From positions 11,127 to 75,126 of the forward strand of contig JBLXFD010000019.1 in assembly GCA_048262455.1 (NCBI GenBank): a stretch of DNA of 64,000 nt, written 5' to 3'. Position 1 is the stretch's first letter, and each line of letters starts with the position of its first letter. The notes under the pieces were generated by a model. That model saw only the letters and a program-made list of their open reading frames with translations. It did no database searches and had not been told where the DNA came from. Below, in pieces: positions 9,056 through 19,008 of this stretch. Both the position numbers and the translations under genes were made by a program. The DNA comes from Psychromarinibacter sp048262455. Lineage in GTDB: Bacteria; Pseudomonadota; Alphaproteobacteria; Rhodobacterales; Rhodobacteraceae.

Positions 9056-9871
9056 ATGCCGCAGACACCGCAGGCGCAGCCGCGCGCCCGCGGGGCGGTC
9101 TTTGTATCGGCCAAGCGGCGGGGGGCGGCAAGCGTGCTGGACGGGCTGCGCCAGTCAGGCTCGCTGAAGGTGCTGTTCCCGCGGGCCACGGGCCCTGCCC
9201 TGCAGGCCGTGCTGGTCAATACCGCCGGCGGCGTGACCGGCGGCGACCGCTTTCGATTGAATGCCGTGGCCGGGCCGGGCACCGAGCTGACCCTGACCAC
9301 ACAGGCCTGCGAACGTGCCTACCGCGCGCAAGGCGCCGAAACAGGCGAGCTGCACAACCACCTGGCCGCCGGGCCGGGCGCCCGGATCAACTGGCTGCCG
9401 CAGGAGACCCTGCTGTTCCAAGGCTCCGCCCTGCGCCGCACCCTGCGGGTGGACCTGGCAGGCGACGCGCGGCTGCTGATGGCAGAGCCGCTGGTCTTCG
9501 GCCGGGCCGCCATGGGCGAGCGCTTGACCCGCGCGCGTTTCCACGACCGGATCGAGATCCGCCGCGACGGCGCGCTGCTGTACCTCGACAGCCTGCGGCT
9601 TGACGGCGACGTCGCCGCGCAAATGGACCGCCCCGCCCTGGGGGCCGGCGCCGGGGCCATGGCGACGCTGATCTTCGCCGCGCCCGAGGCCGAGGCCCAC
9701 CTCGCCCCGCAGCGCGCCATGCTGCCCGCGACCGCCGGCGCCAGCCTGGTGCGGGACGGCGTGCTGGCGGTGCGCGCCCTCGCCCCCGACAGCTTTGCCC
9801 TGCGGCAGGTGCTGATCCCGATCCTCGCCCGCCTTTCCGGCGCCACCCTGCCGCGACCCTGGATGATCTGA
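9056..9871 (+). CDS. ureD: urease accessory protein UreD
   Basis: Scaffold of the urease activation complex (UreD-UreF-UreG), 271 residues. Family blocks are VLFPRATGPALQAVLVNTAGGVTGGDR, TTQACERAYRA and INWLPQETLLFQG. ATG 9056 has no good ribosome site; MPQTPQAQPRARG gives a normal UreD N-terminus, but a start slightly upstream cannot be excluded. It heads ureDABCEFG and is followed by ureA after one base. Confidence 0.93.
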   Translation: MPQTPQAQPRARGAVFVSAKRRGAASVLDGLRQSGSLKVLFPRATGPALQAVLVNTAGGVTGGDRFRLNAVAGPGTELTLTTQACERAYRAQGAETGELHNHLAAGPGARINWLPQETLLFQGSALRRTLRVDLAGDARLLMAEPLVFGRAAMGERLTRARFHDRIEIRRDGALLYLDSLRLDGDVAAQMDRPALGAGAGAMATLIFAAPEAEAHLAPQRAMLPATAGASLVRDGVLAVRALAPDSFALRQVLIPILARLSGATLPRPWMI

Positions 9872-9872
9872 C

Positions 9873-10175
9873 ATGCAACTGACCCCCCGAGAGAAAGACA
9901 AGCTGCTGGTGGCCATGGCCGCGGAGGTCGCGCGAAAGCGCCTGGCCCGCGGTGTCCGGCTGAACCACCCGGAAGCCATCGCCCTGATCACCGACGCGGT
10001 GGTCGAGGGCGCCCGCGACGGGCGCAGCGTCGCCGAGATGATGCAGGCCGGGGCCGAGGTGATCACACGCGAGCAGTGCATGGAGGGGGTGCCCGAGATG
10101 ATCCCCGAAGTGCAGGTCGAGGCGACCTTTCCCGACGGCACCAAGCTGGTGACCGTCCACACCCCCATCCGGTAG
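9873..10175 (+). CDS. ureA: urease gamma subunit UreA
   Basis: Structural gamma subunit, 100 residues, the standard length. It starts MQLTPREKDKLLV and contains LNHPEAIALI and GVPEMIPEVQVEATFPDG, both highly conserved. Its TAG stop lies at the left edge of a repeat-type hairpin that fills most of the ureA-ureB gap. Confidence 0.97.
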   Translation: MQLTPREKDKLLVAMAAEVARKRLARGVRLNHPEAIALITDAVVEGARDGRSVAEMMQAGAEVITREQCMEGVPEMIPEVQVEATFPDGTKLVTVHTPIR

Positions 10176-10193
10176 GGCGGGGTTCACCCCGCC
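10176..10193. repeat. GGCGGGG-TTCA-CCCCGCC hairpin between ureA and ureB
   Basis: Perfect 7-base stem with a TTCA loop, preceded by CGGTAGGG, whose TAG is the ureA stop. The same layout (CGGTAGGGCGGG, TTCA loop) recurs at 43687-43704. This suggests a dispersed REP-like intergenic element rather than a urease-specific signal, and it may also modulate read-through or mRNA stability inside the operon. Confidence 0.6.
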
Positions 10194-10215
10194 GCTTGCT
10201 CGAGAAGGACACCCG

Positions 10216-10520
10216 ATGATCCCAGGAGAACTCTTTCCCGCCGAGGGCGTGCTGACGCTGAACGCGGGGCGCGAGGCGATCACCCTGATGGTCGCCAATA
10301 CCGGCGACCGCCCGGTGCAGGTGGGCAGCCACTACCACTTCGCCGAGGTCAACGGCGCGCTGGACTTCGACCGCGCCGCCGCCCGCGGCCTGCGCCTCGA
10401 CATCGCCGCCGGCACCGCGGTGCGGTTCGAGCCGGGGCAGCGCCGCGAGGTGCAGCTGATCCCGGTGGCCGGGGCGCGGCGGATCTACGGGTTCAACCAG
10501 GTCGTGATGGGAGCGCTCTG

Positions 10521-10521
<1 letters not shown>
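10216..10521 (+). CDS. ureB: urease beta subunit UreB
   Basis: Structural beta subunit, 101 residues, with the conserved opening MIPGELFPAEG, GDRPVQVGSHYHFAEVN and AGTAVRFEPGQRREVQLI. An AGAAGGA-type ribosome site precedes it. Its stop overlaps the ureC start by one base (TGATG), implying coupled translation of two subunits needed in equal amounts. Confidence 0.97.
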
Positions 10522-12232
<1,711 letters not shown>

Positions 12233-12233
<1 letters not shown>

Positions 12234-12670
12234 TGCTCAGCGCCAGCACATACCACCCGCACGCCCACCGCACCCCCCTGGACCGGCTGGTGCTGACCTA
12301 CGAGGACAGGTTCCTGCGCCGCAAGGTGCTGCGGACCGAGGCCGGCGCCGACCTGCTGGTGGACCTGCCGCAGACCACCTCGCTGGACCACGGCGGCGTG
12401 CTGGTCACCGGGGACGGGCAGGAGATCGCCATCGAGGCCGCGCCCGAGCCCCTGCTGGAGGTGCGCGGCGACCTCGCGCGCCTCGCCTGGCACATCGGCA
12501 ACCGCCACACCCCCTGCCGGATCGAACCCGCCCGCCTGCTGATCCAGCGCAACCACGTCATGGCCGACATGCTGGCCCGGCTGGGAGCGCAGGTGACGGA
12601 GGTGACGGAGCCTTTCACCCCCGAGGGCGGCGCCTACGGCCACGGCCGCACCCACGGCCATGCACACTGA
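12233..12670 (+). CDS. ureE: urease accessory protein UreE (nickel metallochaperone)
   Basis: Nickel donor for urease assembly, 145 residues. I set the start at ATG 12233, sharing one base with the ureC stop; the frame is open further upstream but only as a shadow of ureC. The N-terminal peptide-binding half (LTYEDRFLRRKVLRTEAG) is followed by the metal-binding half (GNRHTPCRIE, IQRNHVMADML). The tail is short and His-rich (GHGRTHGHAH), which should bind extra nickel. Confidence 0.93.
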
Positions 12671-13304
12671 CAGTAGCTTCCTGACGCTGTCGCAGTGGTT
12701 CTCGCCGGCCTTCCCGGTGGGGGCCTTCGCCTATTCCCACGGGCTGGAAGCCGCCATCGAGGCGGGCAAATTCCACGATGCGGCCAGCCTGCGGGACTGG
12801 ATCGAGGACATCCTGCGCCATGGCAGCGGCCGGTCCGACGCCCTGCTGCTGGCGGCGGCCCACCGGGCGGAGGCCTGCGGGCTGGCGGAGATCGACGAGA
12901 CCGCCCGCGCCTTCGCCCCCAGCCGCGAGCGGCTGATGGAGACAGACCTGCAGGGCGCCGCCTTCTGCCGGATCATCCGGGACGCCTGGGGCCTCGACAT
13001 CGCCGGGCTCACCTACCCCGTGGCGATCGGACGTGCGGCGGGGCTGCTTGGCCTTCCCCTGCCCCTGGCCGGGTCGCTCTACCTTCAGGCCTTCGCCGGC
13101 AACCTGGTGGCCGTTGGCCAACGCCTTGTCCCCATCGGGCAGACGGAGGCGCAAACCATCATCCGCGCCCTCGCCGGCCTCTGCCTCGAGATGGCGCGGG
13201 ACACGGCGGAGGGACGGCTCGACACCCTGACCAGCAGCGCCTTCGCCGCCGACATCGCGTCGATGAAGCACGAAACCCAGTATTCGAGGATATTCCGCAC
13301 ATGA
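12660..13304 (+). CDS. ureF: urease accessory protein UreF
   Basis: All-helical urease accessory protein, 214 residues, that joins UreD and gates the UreG GTPase. The hallmark opening LSQWFSPAFPVGAFAYSHGLE is present, and the C-terminal SSAFAADIASMKHETQYSRIFRT matches the conserved UreF end. It overlaps ureE by 11 bases and ureG by four (ATGA). Confidence 0.95.
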   Translation: MHTDSSFLTLSQWFSPAFPVGAFAYSHGLEAAIEAGKFHDAASLRDWIEDILRHGSGRSDALLLAAAHRAEACGLAEIDETARAFAPSRERLMETDLQGAAFCRIIRDAWGLDIAGLTYPVAIGRAAGLLGLPLPLAGSLYLQAFAGNLVAVGQRLVPIGQTEAQTIIRALAGLCLEMARDTAEGRLDTLTSSAFAADIASMKHETQYSRIFRT

Positions 13305-13912
13305 AGATGAACGGCCCCCTGCGCATCGGCATCGGCGGCCCGGTAGGCGCGGGCAAGACCACGCTGACGGCGGCCCTGTGCCGCGCCTTCCGCGACACAT
13401 ACTCCATCGGGGCGATCACCAACGACATCTACACCAAGGAGGACGCCGAGGCCCTGATGCGCCTGCAGGTGCTGCCGCTGGACCGGATCATCGGGGTCGA
13501 GACCGGCGGCTGCCCGCATACCGCGATCCGCGAGGATGCTTCCATCAACCTCGGCGCCGTGGCGGAGATGACCGCCCGGCACCCGGAGATCGAGATCATC
13601 CTGATCGAGTCCGGCGGCGACAACCTCTCGGCCACCTTCAGCCCGGAACTGGCGGACCTGACGATCTACGTCATCGACGTGGCGGCGGGCGAGGAGATCC
13701 CCCGCAAGGGCGGCCCCGCGATCACCCGCTCGGACATCCTGGTCATCAACAAGACCGACCTCGCCCCCCACGTGGGCGCCGACCTGGGCGTCATGGACCG
13801 AGACGCCAAACGCATGCGCGGCCCCCGCCCCTACGTCTTCACCAACCTGCGCAGGGAGGAAGGCATCGACGCGGTGCGCGACCTGATCGCGGGGATCGGC
13901 GGGCTCAGTTGA
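13301..13912 (+). CDS. ureG: urease accessory GTPase UreG
   Basis: SIMIBI-class GTPase, 203 residues, that delivers nickel to urease. The P-loop is GGPVGAGKT (12-20), the metal-binding CPH motif is C71-P-H73 in ETGGCPHTAIREDAS, and guanine specificity comes from NKTD. ATG 13301 overlaps the ureF stop by four bases. Its own stop region overlaps, in antisense, the stop of a truncated TRAP permease remnant. Confidence 0.97.
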   Translation: MKMNGPLRIGIGGPVGAGKTTLTAALCRAFRDTYSIGAITNDIYTKEDAEALMRLQVLPLDRIIGVETGGCPHTAIREDASINLGAVAEMTARHPEIEIILIESGGDNLSATFSPELADLTIYVIDVAAGEEIPRKGGPAITRSDILVINKTDLAPHVGADLGVMDRDAKRMRGPRPYVFTNLRREEGIDAVRDLIAGIGGLS

Positions 13913-14045
13913 ACATCCGGTCCGGCAGGAACAGCGCGATCTGCGGCAGGGCGAGGATCAGGATCACCGCCAGCAGCATCGCCAGCCAGAACGGCCAGAT
14001 CCCGCGGAAGACGGTGTTCAGCGGAACCTCCGGAGCGAACCCACC
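13905..14045 (-). pseudogene. C-terminal remnant of a TRAP transporter large permease (DctM)
   Basis: The minus strand encodes an unannotated 46-codon open stretch ending in TGA. It reads PEVPLNTVFRGIWPFWLAML, then LALPQIALFLPDRMFN, the typical last transmembrane helix and tail of a TRAP DctM protein. There is no start, and upstream of about 14039 the frame no longer looks like DctM, so more than 85 percent of the gene is gone. It is not a copy of the intact TRAP permease at 25294-26580, whose C-terminus differs. The antisense overlap with the ureG end suggests the lost gene was once the convergent neighbour of ureG. Confidence 0.7.
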
Positions 14046-14090
14046 GGCGCCGCGAAGCCCGCACCGACGAAGCGCAGCCCTTATCGGAGG

Positions 14091-15161
14091 TCAGTGGTCC
14101 AGCACGAAGACCGCCTCGTCGGTCCAGTTGACGTAGCAGGGATCGCCTTCCTTCAGGATCACCACGTCGGCGCCGGGCACCCGCACGCGGATCTGCGCCG
14201 CGTCCTTGCGGCCGATCACCAGCGCGTTGTCGCCGTAGTTGACGATGGTCTCGACCGTCATCGACGCGTGGCTCCGGTCCGGCAACGGCGTGCGCGAGAG
14301 CTTCAGGTGCTCGGGCCGGATCAGCAGGCAGACCTCCTGCCCGTCCGACAGGGCGCCGTGGGCCGCGGGATCGTACCTCACCTCGCCCAGGACCGGGCTG
14401 AGCGCGCGTCCGGCGGCGGCATCCAGCACCTTCGCGTCCAGAAGATTGCTTTCGCCGATGAAGTCCGCGACGAACCGCGTGGCGGGCCTGTGGTACACCT
14501 CCAGCGGGGCGGCGGCTTGTTCGATCTGGCCGTTGGAGAACACCACGATCCGGTCCGACATCGACATCGCTTCCGTCTGGTCGTGGGTCACGAAGATCGT
14601 GGTGACGCCCAGCCGCCGCTGGATCCGCTTGATCTCTATCTGCATCGCCTCGCGCAGGTTCTTGTCCAGCGCGCCCAGGGGCTCGTCCAGCAGCAGCAGA
14701 TCGGGTTCGAACACCAGCGCGCGGGCCAGGGCCACGCGCTGCTGCTGGCCGCCGGAAAGCTCCTTCGGATACCGGTGTCCGAAGCCCTCGAGGCCCACCA
14801 GCTCCAGCATCTCGGCCGCTTTCCGCAGGCCCTCGGCCTTGCCCGTCCCGCGCATCTGCAGGGGGAAGTACACGTTCTCCAGCGCCGTCTTGTGCGGGAA
14901 CAGGGCGTAGTTCTGGAACACGATGCCGATGTTGCGTTCCTGCGGCGCCAGCCCGGACAGGGATTGCCCGTCGATGGTGATGCTCCCGCGGGTGGCGTTC
15001 TCGAAGCCGGCGATGATCATCAGGGTCGTGGTCTTGCCGGACCCGGACGGGCCGAGGAAGGTGACGAACTCGCCCTTCTCGATGGTCAGGTCGATATCGT
15101 CCAGCGCCACGAAATCGCCGAACGCCTTCTTGACGTTTGCCAGTTGCAGGTAAGGGGTCAT
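14091..15161 (-). CDS. polyamine-type ABC transporter ATP-binding protein
   Basis: PotA/PotG-family ATPase, 356 residues. Walker A is GPSGSGKT (37-44), followed by IVFQNYALFPHKTALENV, the signature LSGGQQQRVALARAL, Walker B LLLLDEP and the H-loop VTHDQTEAMS. The C-terminal 120 residues form a TOBE-like regulatory domain (VCLLIRPEHLKL, IVNYGDNALVI). It is the last gene of the eight-gene IclR operon and overlaps the permease gene before it by four bases. The substrate is unknown; polyamine, opine or small peptide are possible. Confidence 0.9.
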   Translation of the reverse strand: MTPYLQLANVKKAFGDFVALDDIDLTIEKGEFVTFLGPSGSGKTTTLMIIAGFENATRGSITIDGQSLSGLAPQERNIGIVFQNYALFPHKTALENVYFPLQMRGTGKAEGLRKAAEMLELVGLEGFGHRYPKELSGGQQQRVALARALVFEPDLLLLDEPLGALDKNLREAMQIEIKRIQRRLGVTTIFVTHDQTEAMSMSDRIVVFSNGQIEQAAAPLEVYHRPATRFVADFIGESNLLDAKVLDAAAGRALSPVLGEVRYDPAAHGALSDGQEVCLLIRPEHLKLSRTPLPDRSHASMTVETIVNYGDNALVIGRKDAAQIRVRVPGADVVILKEGDPCYVNWTDEAVFVLDH

Positions 15162-15982
15162 GCGGCCTCTCGGGAATGGGTGGGCGCGGCGCCGGGTTTG
15201 CCCGCGCGGGCCGGCTGCCGGCGGAAGGCGCCCAGCAGACGCGGCGCGACAAGACCCAGGAACACGGCGAGGAACAGAAGCGTCGAGATCACCGCGATGA
15301 CCGGGTCGGCCTCTTCGCGGATCGAGTCGAACATGCGCCGGGGCAGCGTTTCCGCATCGCGGCCGGAGATGAAGATCGCGACGACGGTCTCGTCGAAGGA
15401 CTGGATGAAGGCGAACAGCGCCGAGATCAGCAGGCCCGGCCGCAGGATCGGCAGGGTGACGTGCCAGAAGGTCTGGCGCGGCGTGGCCCCCAGCGAGCGC
15501 GCCGCGCGTTCCAGCGTGCGGTCGAAGCCCTTAAGGTTGGCCGACAGCACCAGGAAGGTGATCGGCACCGACAGGCAGGTATGGGCAAGGATCACCCCCA
15601 GGTGCGAATGCACCAGCCGCAGCGAGCCGAAGTAGGAGTAGTACCCCACCGCCATCACGATATGCGGCACGGCCATGGGCATCATCATCATCAGGTTGGC
15701 GATCCCCTTGCCCCAGAACCTGTGCCGCACCAGCGCGAAGGTGGCAGGCACCACCAGCGCCATGGTCAGGATCGTGGTCATCGAGGCGATGAACAGCGAG
15801 TTGAAGGTCGGCCGCAGCCAGCTGTCGTCGTTGAAGAACTGGATGTAGTAGCCGAAGGAATAGCCCGGCGGCGGGAACTGCAGCGAGGCGGCGGTGGAGA
15901 AGGACATGGGCACCACGATCACCAGCGGTGCGGCGATGAAGACGATGATCGCGATGCCGATCCAGCGCATGAGGCGGTCCAT
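15158..15982 (-). CDS. polyamine-type ABC transporter permease (PotC-like)
   Basis: Inner-membrane permease, 274 residues, six predicted helices. It contains the coupling-helix EAA-type motif (LERAARSLGATPRQTFWHVTLPILRPGLL) and AFIQSFDETVVAIFISG, characteristic of PotC/PotI. The Ala/Arg-rich tail after the last helix is unremarkable. It overlaps the ATPase gene by four bases and follows the PotB-like gene after 9 bases. Confidence 0.9.
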   Translation of the reverse strand: MDRLMRWIGIAIIVFIAAPLVIVVPMSFSTAASLQFPPPGYSFGYYIQFFNDDSWLRPTFNSLFIASMTTILTMALVVPATFALVRHRFWGKGIANLMMMMPMAVPHIVMAVGYYSYFGSLRLVHSHLGVILAHTCLSVPITFLVLSANLKGFDRTLERAARSLGATPRQTFWHVTLPILRPGLLISALFAFIQSFDETVVAIFISGRDAETLPRRMFDSIREEADPVIAVISTLLFLAVFLGLVAPRLLGAFRRQPARAGKPGAAPTHSREAA

Positions 15983-15991
15983 GGCGGTCTC

Positions 15992-16840
15992 CTACCCGTA
16001 AAGCCGGTCGAGACCGAAGCGCCGGGAATAGATCCACAGCACGATCAGCGTGATGACCAGCAGCACGATGGCCATGGCCGAACCCAGGCCGAAGGCGAGG
16101 AACTGCTCGATCTGGTGGCCGATCAGCCCGGCGGCCATCTGCTCGGTAGGAGAGCCCAGCAGCACCGGCGTTACGTAGAACCCGAGGCAGATCACGAAGA
16201 CCAGGACCGAACCGTTGGCGATCCCCGGCGCGGTCAGGGGCAGGTAGACGTGGCGGAACAGGGACGTGCCGTAGGCGCCCATGCTCTCGGCCGACCGGAT
16301 CAGCGACGGGTCGATCTTCTTCATGACCGAGTAGATGTTCATGATCATGTACGGCGCGAGGATATGCACCATCGCGAGGGTCGAGGCGAAGCGTGTGAAC
16401 AGGATCCCCGGCGGGTCCTGGAAACCCACCGTCTCCAGCAGCCAGATCACCGGCCCGTTGTTGCCCAGCAGGACCATCCAGGCGTAGGTCCGCACAAGGA
16501 ACGAGGTCCAGAAGCTCATGGTGATCAGCAGCAGGATCGCCATCGCCCGCCGCTCGGTCGTGTGGTTCATCAGGTAGGCCAGCGGGTAGCCCACCAGCAG
16601 GCAGCACAGGGTGACGAGCCCCGCCGTGTAGAAGGTGTTGACGAAGACCCGCCGGTACAGCGTGCCGGTCAGGACCTTCTCGTAGTTGCCGAGGCCGGGG
16701 CGCGGTTCCGTCACGCTCATCAGCGCCACCTGCGCCAGGGGCACCAGGAAGAACAACGCGAGGTACAGGGCCAGCGGCGCCAGCAGAAGCCAGGGCCACA
16801 GGTTCCTTCGGGCGGAGAGACTGGAAATGGTCACGGCCAT
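15992..16840 (-). CDS. polyamine-type ABC transporter permease (PotB-like)
   Basis: Partner permease of 282 residues with six helices and the EAA-type loop SAESMGAYGTSLFRHVYLPLTAPGI. I chose ATG 16840 (MAVTISSLSARR) because AAGGA lies 9 bases upstream; the frame also offers ATG 16858. PotB/PotH subfamily features include FWTSFLVRTYAWMVLL. It is separated from the binding-protein gene by a 124-base gap holding a strong stem-loop. Confidence 0.9.
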   Translation of the reverse strand: MAVTISSLSARRNLWPWLLLAPLALYLALFFLVPLAQVALMSVTEPRPGLGNYEKVLTGTLYRRVFVNTFYTAGLVTLCCLLVGYPLAYLMNHTTERRAMAILLLITMSFWTSFLVRTYAWMVLLGNNGPVIWLLETVGFQDPPGILFTRFASTLAMVHILAPYMIMNIYSVMKKIDPSLIRSAESMGAYGTSLFRHVYLPLTAPGIANGSVLVFVICLGFYVTPVLLGSPTEQMAAGLIGHQIEQFLAFGLGSAMAIVLLVITLIVLWIYSRRFGLDRLYG

Positions 16841-16928
16841 TCGGCATCGTCCTTGCATCGGAACCCGTGCGAGCCCGGTCAGGCCGGGTCTCGCCGATCC
16901 CCGGCATCGGGGACCAGGGTGAAATGGC

Positions 16929-16954
16929 GGCCGGACCCCGCGGGGGATCCGGCC
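16929..16954 (-). promoter_or_regulatory. stem-loop between SBP and permease genes
   Basis: The arms GGCCGGA and TCCGGCC enclose a second CCCC/GGGG pairing, giving a very stable hairpin 10 bases after the binding-protein stop. No T-tract follows on the transcribed strand. The position matches the urtA and TRAP-SBP hairpins in this window, so I infer an element that favours binding-protein mRNA over the downstream permease genes. Confidence 0.6.
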
Positions 16955-16964
16955 GGCGCTCTGG

Positions 16965-18014
16965 TCAGGTGGCGATCCATTCGTCGAACCGCATGGAGAC
17001 CTCGTGCGGGTCGCCGCCCCAGTTCCCCATGTCCTGCTCGAAGGTCTGGGGGTAGTTCTCGGCAGAGGTCGGCATCCGCGGCAGCGCCGATTCCGGAACG
17101 AACTGGTTGGCCTCGGGGTTCAGCGCGCCGTAATTGCCCTGGGTGACGAAACCCGCCAGCGGCTGGGCCGAGGTCGCGAACTTCACGAACTCCTTGGCCG
17201 CGTCCATGTTCGGCGTGTCCTTGGCCACCACCCAGTAGGCGCGGTCGATCTCTGCCTGGTTCCAGGTCGCGGCGACGGGCGCGCCGGCGTCCAGCGCCTC
17301 GTAGTAGCGGCCGTGCCAGATCCCGATCATATCGACCTCGCCGTCCCGCAGGATCTGCGTGGACTGCGAGCCGCCGGTCCACCAGACGCGGATGTGCGGC
17401 TTGATCTCGTCCAGCTTGGCGAAGGCGCGGTCGATGTCGAGCGGGTACAGCTCTTCCATCGGAACGCCGTCGGCCAGCAGGGCGATCGGCAGGACCCGCG
17501 CCGCGTAGCGCTGCAGCGACCGGGCACCGGGGAACCGCTCGACGTCCCAGAAATCCGCCCAGCTCTGCGGGGTGCCGTCCCAGCCCTTGTCGGTGCGCCA
17601 GGCCAGCATGGTCGCGAAGGCGTGGCTGGCGGCGCCGTTCTGGAACAGCGCGCCTTCGTAGGGCGCCTCGATGTCTTCCAGCAGCCCGGCCTCGTTGGCG
17701 CGCACGATGTCACCGCCGCCCAGGGTGGTCACGTCGAACTCGTAGACGCCGGTGCGGACCTGCTGCGCCAGCTTGGCGAAGGACACCGGAGAGACGGTGT
17801 TGATCTTGATGCCGGTCGCCTCGGTGAACGGATCGAAAAGGTTCGCCGTCGCGGCCTCGAGCCAGGGGCCGCCCCAGGAGTTGATGTACAGCTCGGTGCC
17901 CTGCGCCCGCGCCAGATGGGGCGTGGCGAGCGTCGTCGCGGCAGCGGCGGCGGTGCCTTGCAGGAAAAGGCGGCGGCTGGGCCGCAAGAGCCTTGCTTTG
18001 ATGTTCGTGGTCAT
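16965..18014 (-). CDS. polyamine-type ABC transporter substrate-binding protein, Tat-exported
   Basis: Periplasmic receptor of 349 residues in the PotD/PotF-like family. A twin-arginine signal (SRRLFLQGTAAAAATTLA, cleavage near ARAQG at about residue 38) directs folded export. The mature part opens ELYINSWGGPWLEAATANLFDPFTEATGIKI, the usual fold for this family. Substrate contacts cannot be read by eye. It follows the dipeptidase gene after 10 bases, tying uptake to the enzymes upstream. Confidence 0.9.
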   Translation of the reverse strand: MTTNIKARLLRPSRRLFLQGTAAAAATTLATPHLARAQGTELYINSWGGPWLEAATANLFDPFTEATGIKINTVSPVSFAKLAQQVRTGVYEFDVTTLGGGDIVRANEAGLLEDIEAPYEGALFQNGAASHAFATMLAWRTDKGWDGTPQSWADFWDVERFPGARSLQRYAARVLPIALLADGVPMEELYPLDIDRAFAKLDEIKPHIRVWWTGGSQSTQILRDGEVDMIGIWHGRYYEALDAGAPVAATWNQAEIDRAYWVVAKDTPNMDAAKEFVKFATSAQPLAGFVTQGNYGALNPEANQFVPESALPRMPTSAENYPQTFEQDMGNWGGDPHEVSMRFDEWIAT

Positions 18015-18024
18015 GGGTGTCCTC

Positions 18025-19008
18025 TCAGCTGTCAGGTTGGCGGAAGGTGGCCCGGTACAGGCGCAACCAGTTTTCGTGGGTGATTTTTGCGACCTCTTCT
18101 TCAGAGAACCCCACGCTGCGGAGGCCGTTTGGTATCTTGTCCAGGTCCTGGAGGGTCGGGAACCAGTCCGGCGGCGGTGCCTTGCCCGGCCGTGCGGCCG
18201 ACGCGGCGCCGTAGTCTATTCCGCGGGTCCAGCGGCCCATGCGCATCCAGGCGTAGTCGGGCGGCGTGAAGTTGTGGCTGCGGTCGGTGCCGATGGCAAC
18301 GCTGTCGATGCCGGCGATCTCGACCGTCTTTGCCACCATCTCGCACCAGGTCTCGATGCTCTTGCAGTAGTAGTCGCCGGTGATGTTGCGGTAGGCGGCG
18401 CAGCCGATGACGCCGCCGGTCTCGCCCAGCGCGCGCAGCACGTCGTCGGTCTTGTTGCGCTTGTGCGGGAACAGGCTGTCGGCATTGGCATGGGTGACGG
18501 CGATGGGCTTCTCGCTGACCTCGATCGCCTGCAGGGTCGAACGGTTGCCGACGTGCGAGCAGTCCACCAGCATCCCCGAGCGGTTCATCTCGAGGATCAC
18601 TTCCCGGCCGAACCGCGCCAGCCCCGAATCCTCCGCCTCGTAGCAGGAGCCGGCCAGTTCGTTCTGGTTGTTGTAGGTCAGCTGCACCACCCGCACGCCC
18701 AGCTCGGCGAACATCTCGACCAGGCGGATGCGGCCCTCGAAGAGGTTCGCGTTCTGGAACCCGAGGATCGCCGCGACCTTGCCCTCTTCGCCCGCCCGCA
18801 CGATGTCGTCCGGCGTCAGCGCGATGGTGGCCAGGTCGGCGTTCTCGGCGATCAGGTCGCGCCAGCGGCCCAGGCTGTCCAGGCTGTCCAAGGCGCCCTC
18901 CCAGAACCCGCAGGTCACCACCACGCCGCCGAGGCCGGCCGATTGCAGCGCCGCAAAGCTGTCGCGGTCGAAGTGGCCGCATTGCAGGCCGTCGATCAGT
19001 TTGGTCAT
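18025..19008 (-). CDS. membrane dipeptidase family protein (peptidase M19)
   Basis: Zinc-dependent dipeptidase-like TIM barrel, 327 residues. Family features are AAILGFQNANLFEG, GVRVVQLTYNNQNELAGSCYE, LVDCSHVGNRST, AVTHANADSLFPHKRNK and AIGTDRSHNF. Classical M19 enzymes have an N-terminal His-x-Asp zinc pair; here the barrel opens IDGLQCGHFDRDSF, so the pair is altered, and activity could be mono-metal or on another amide. ATG 19008 overlaps the preceding gene by four bases. It probably hydrolyses what the ABC system imports. Confidence 0.85.
   Translation of the reverse strand: MTKLIDGLQCGHFDRDSFAALQSAGLGGVVVTCGFWEGALDSLDSLGRWRDLIAENADLATIALTPDDIVRAGEEGKVAAILGFQNANLFEGRIRLVEMFAELGVRVVQLTYNNQNELAGSCYEAEDSGLARFGREVILEMNRSGMLVDCSHVGNRSTLQAIEVSEKPIAVTHANADSLFPHKRNKTDDVLRALGETGGVIGCAAYRNITGDYYCKSIETWCEMVAKTVEIAGIDSVAIGTDRSHNFTPPDYAWMRMGRWTRGIDYGAASAARPGKAPPPDWFPTLQDLDKIPNGLRSVGFSEEEVAKITHENWLRLYRATFRQPDS

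Noticed and set aside
14046..15252. Alternative minus-strand frame 13831-15252 across the ABC ATPase
   Set aside because: It is Arg/Pro-rich shadow sequence; the ATPase with full Walker motifs lies in a different frame.
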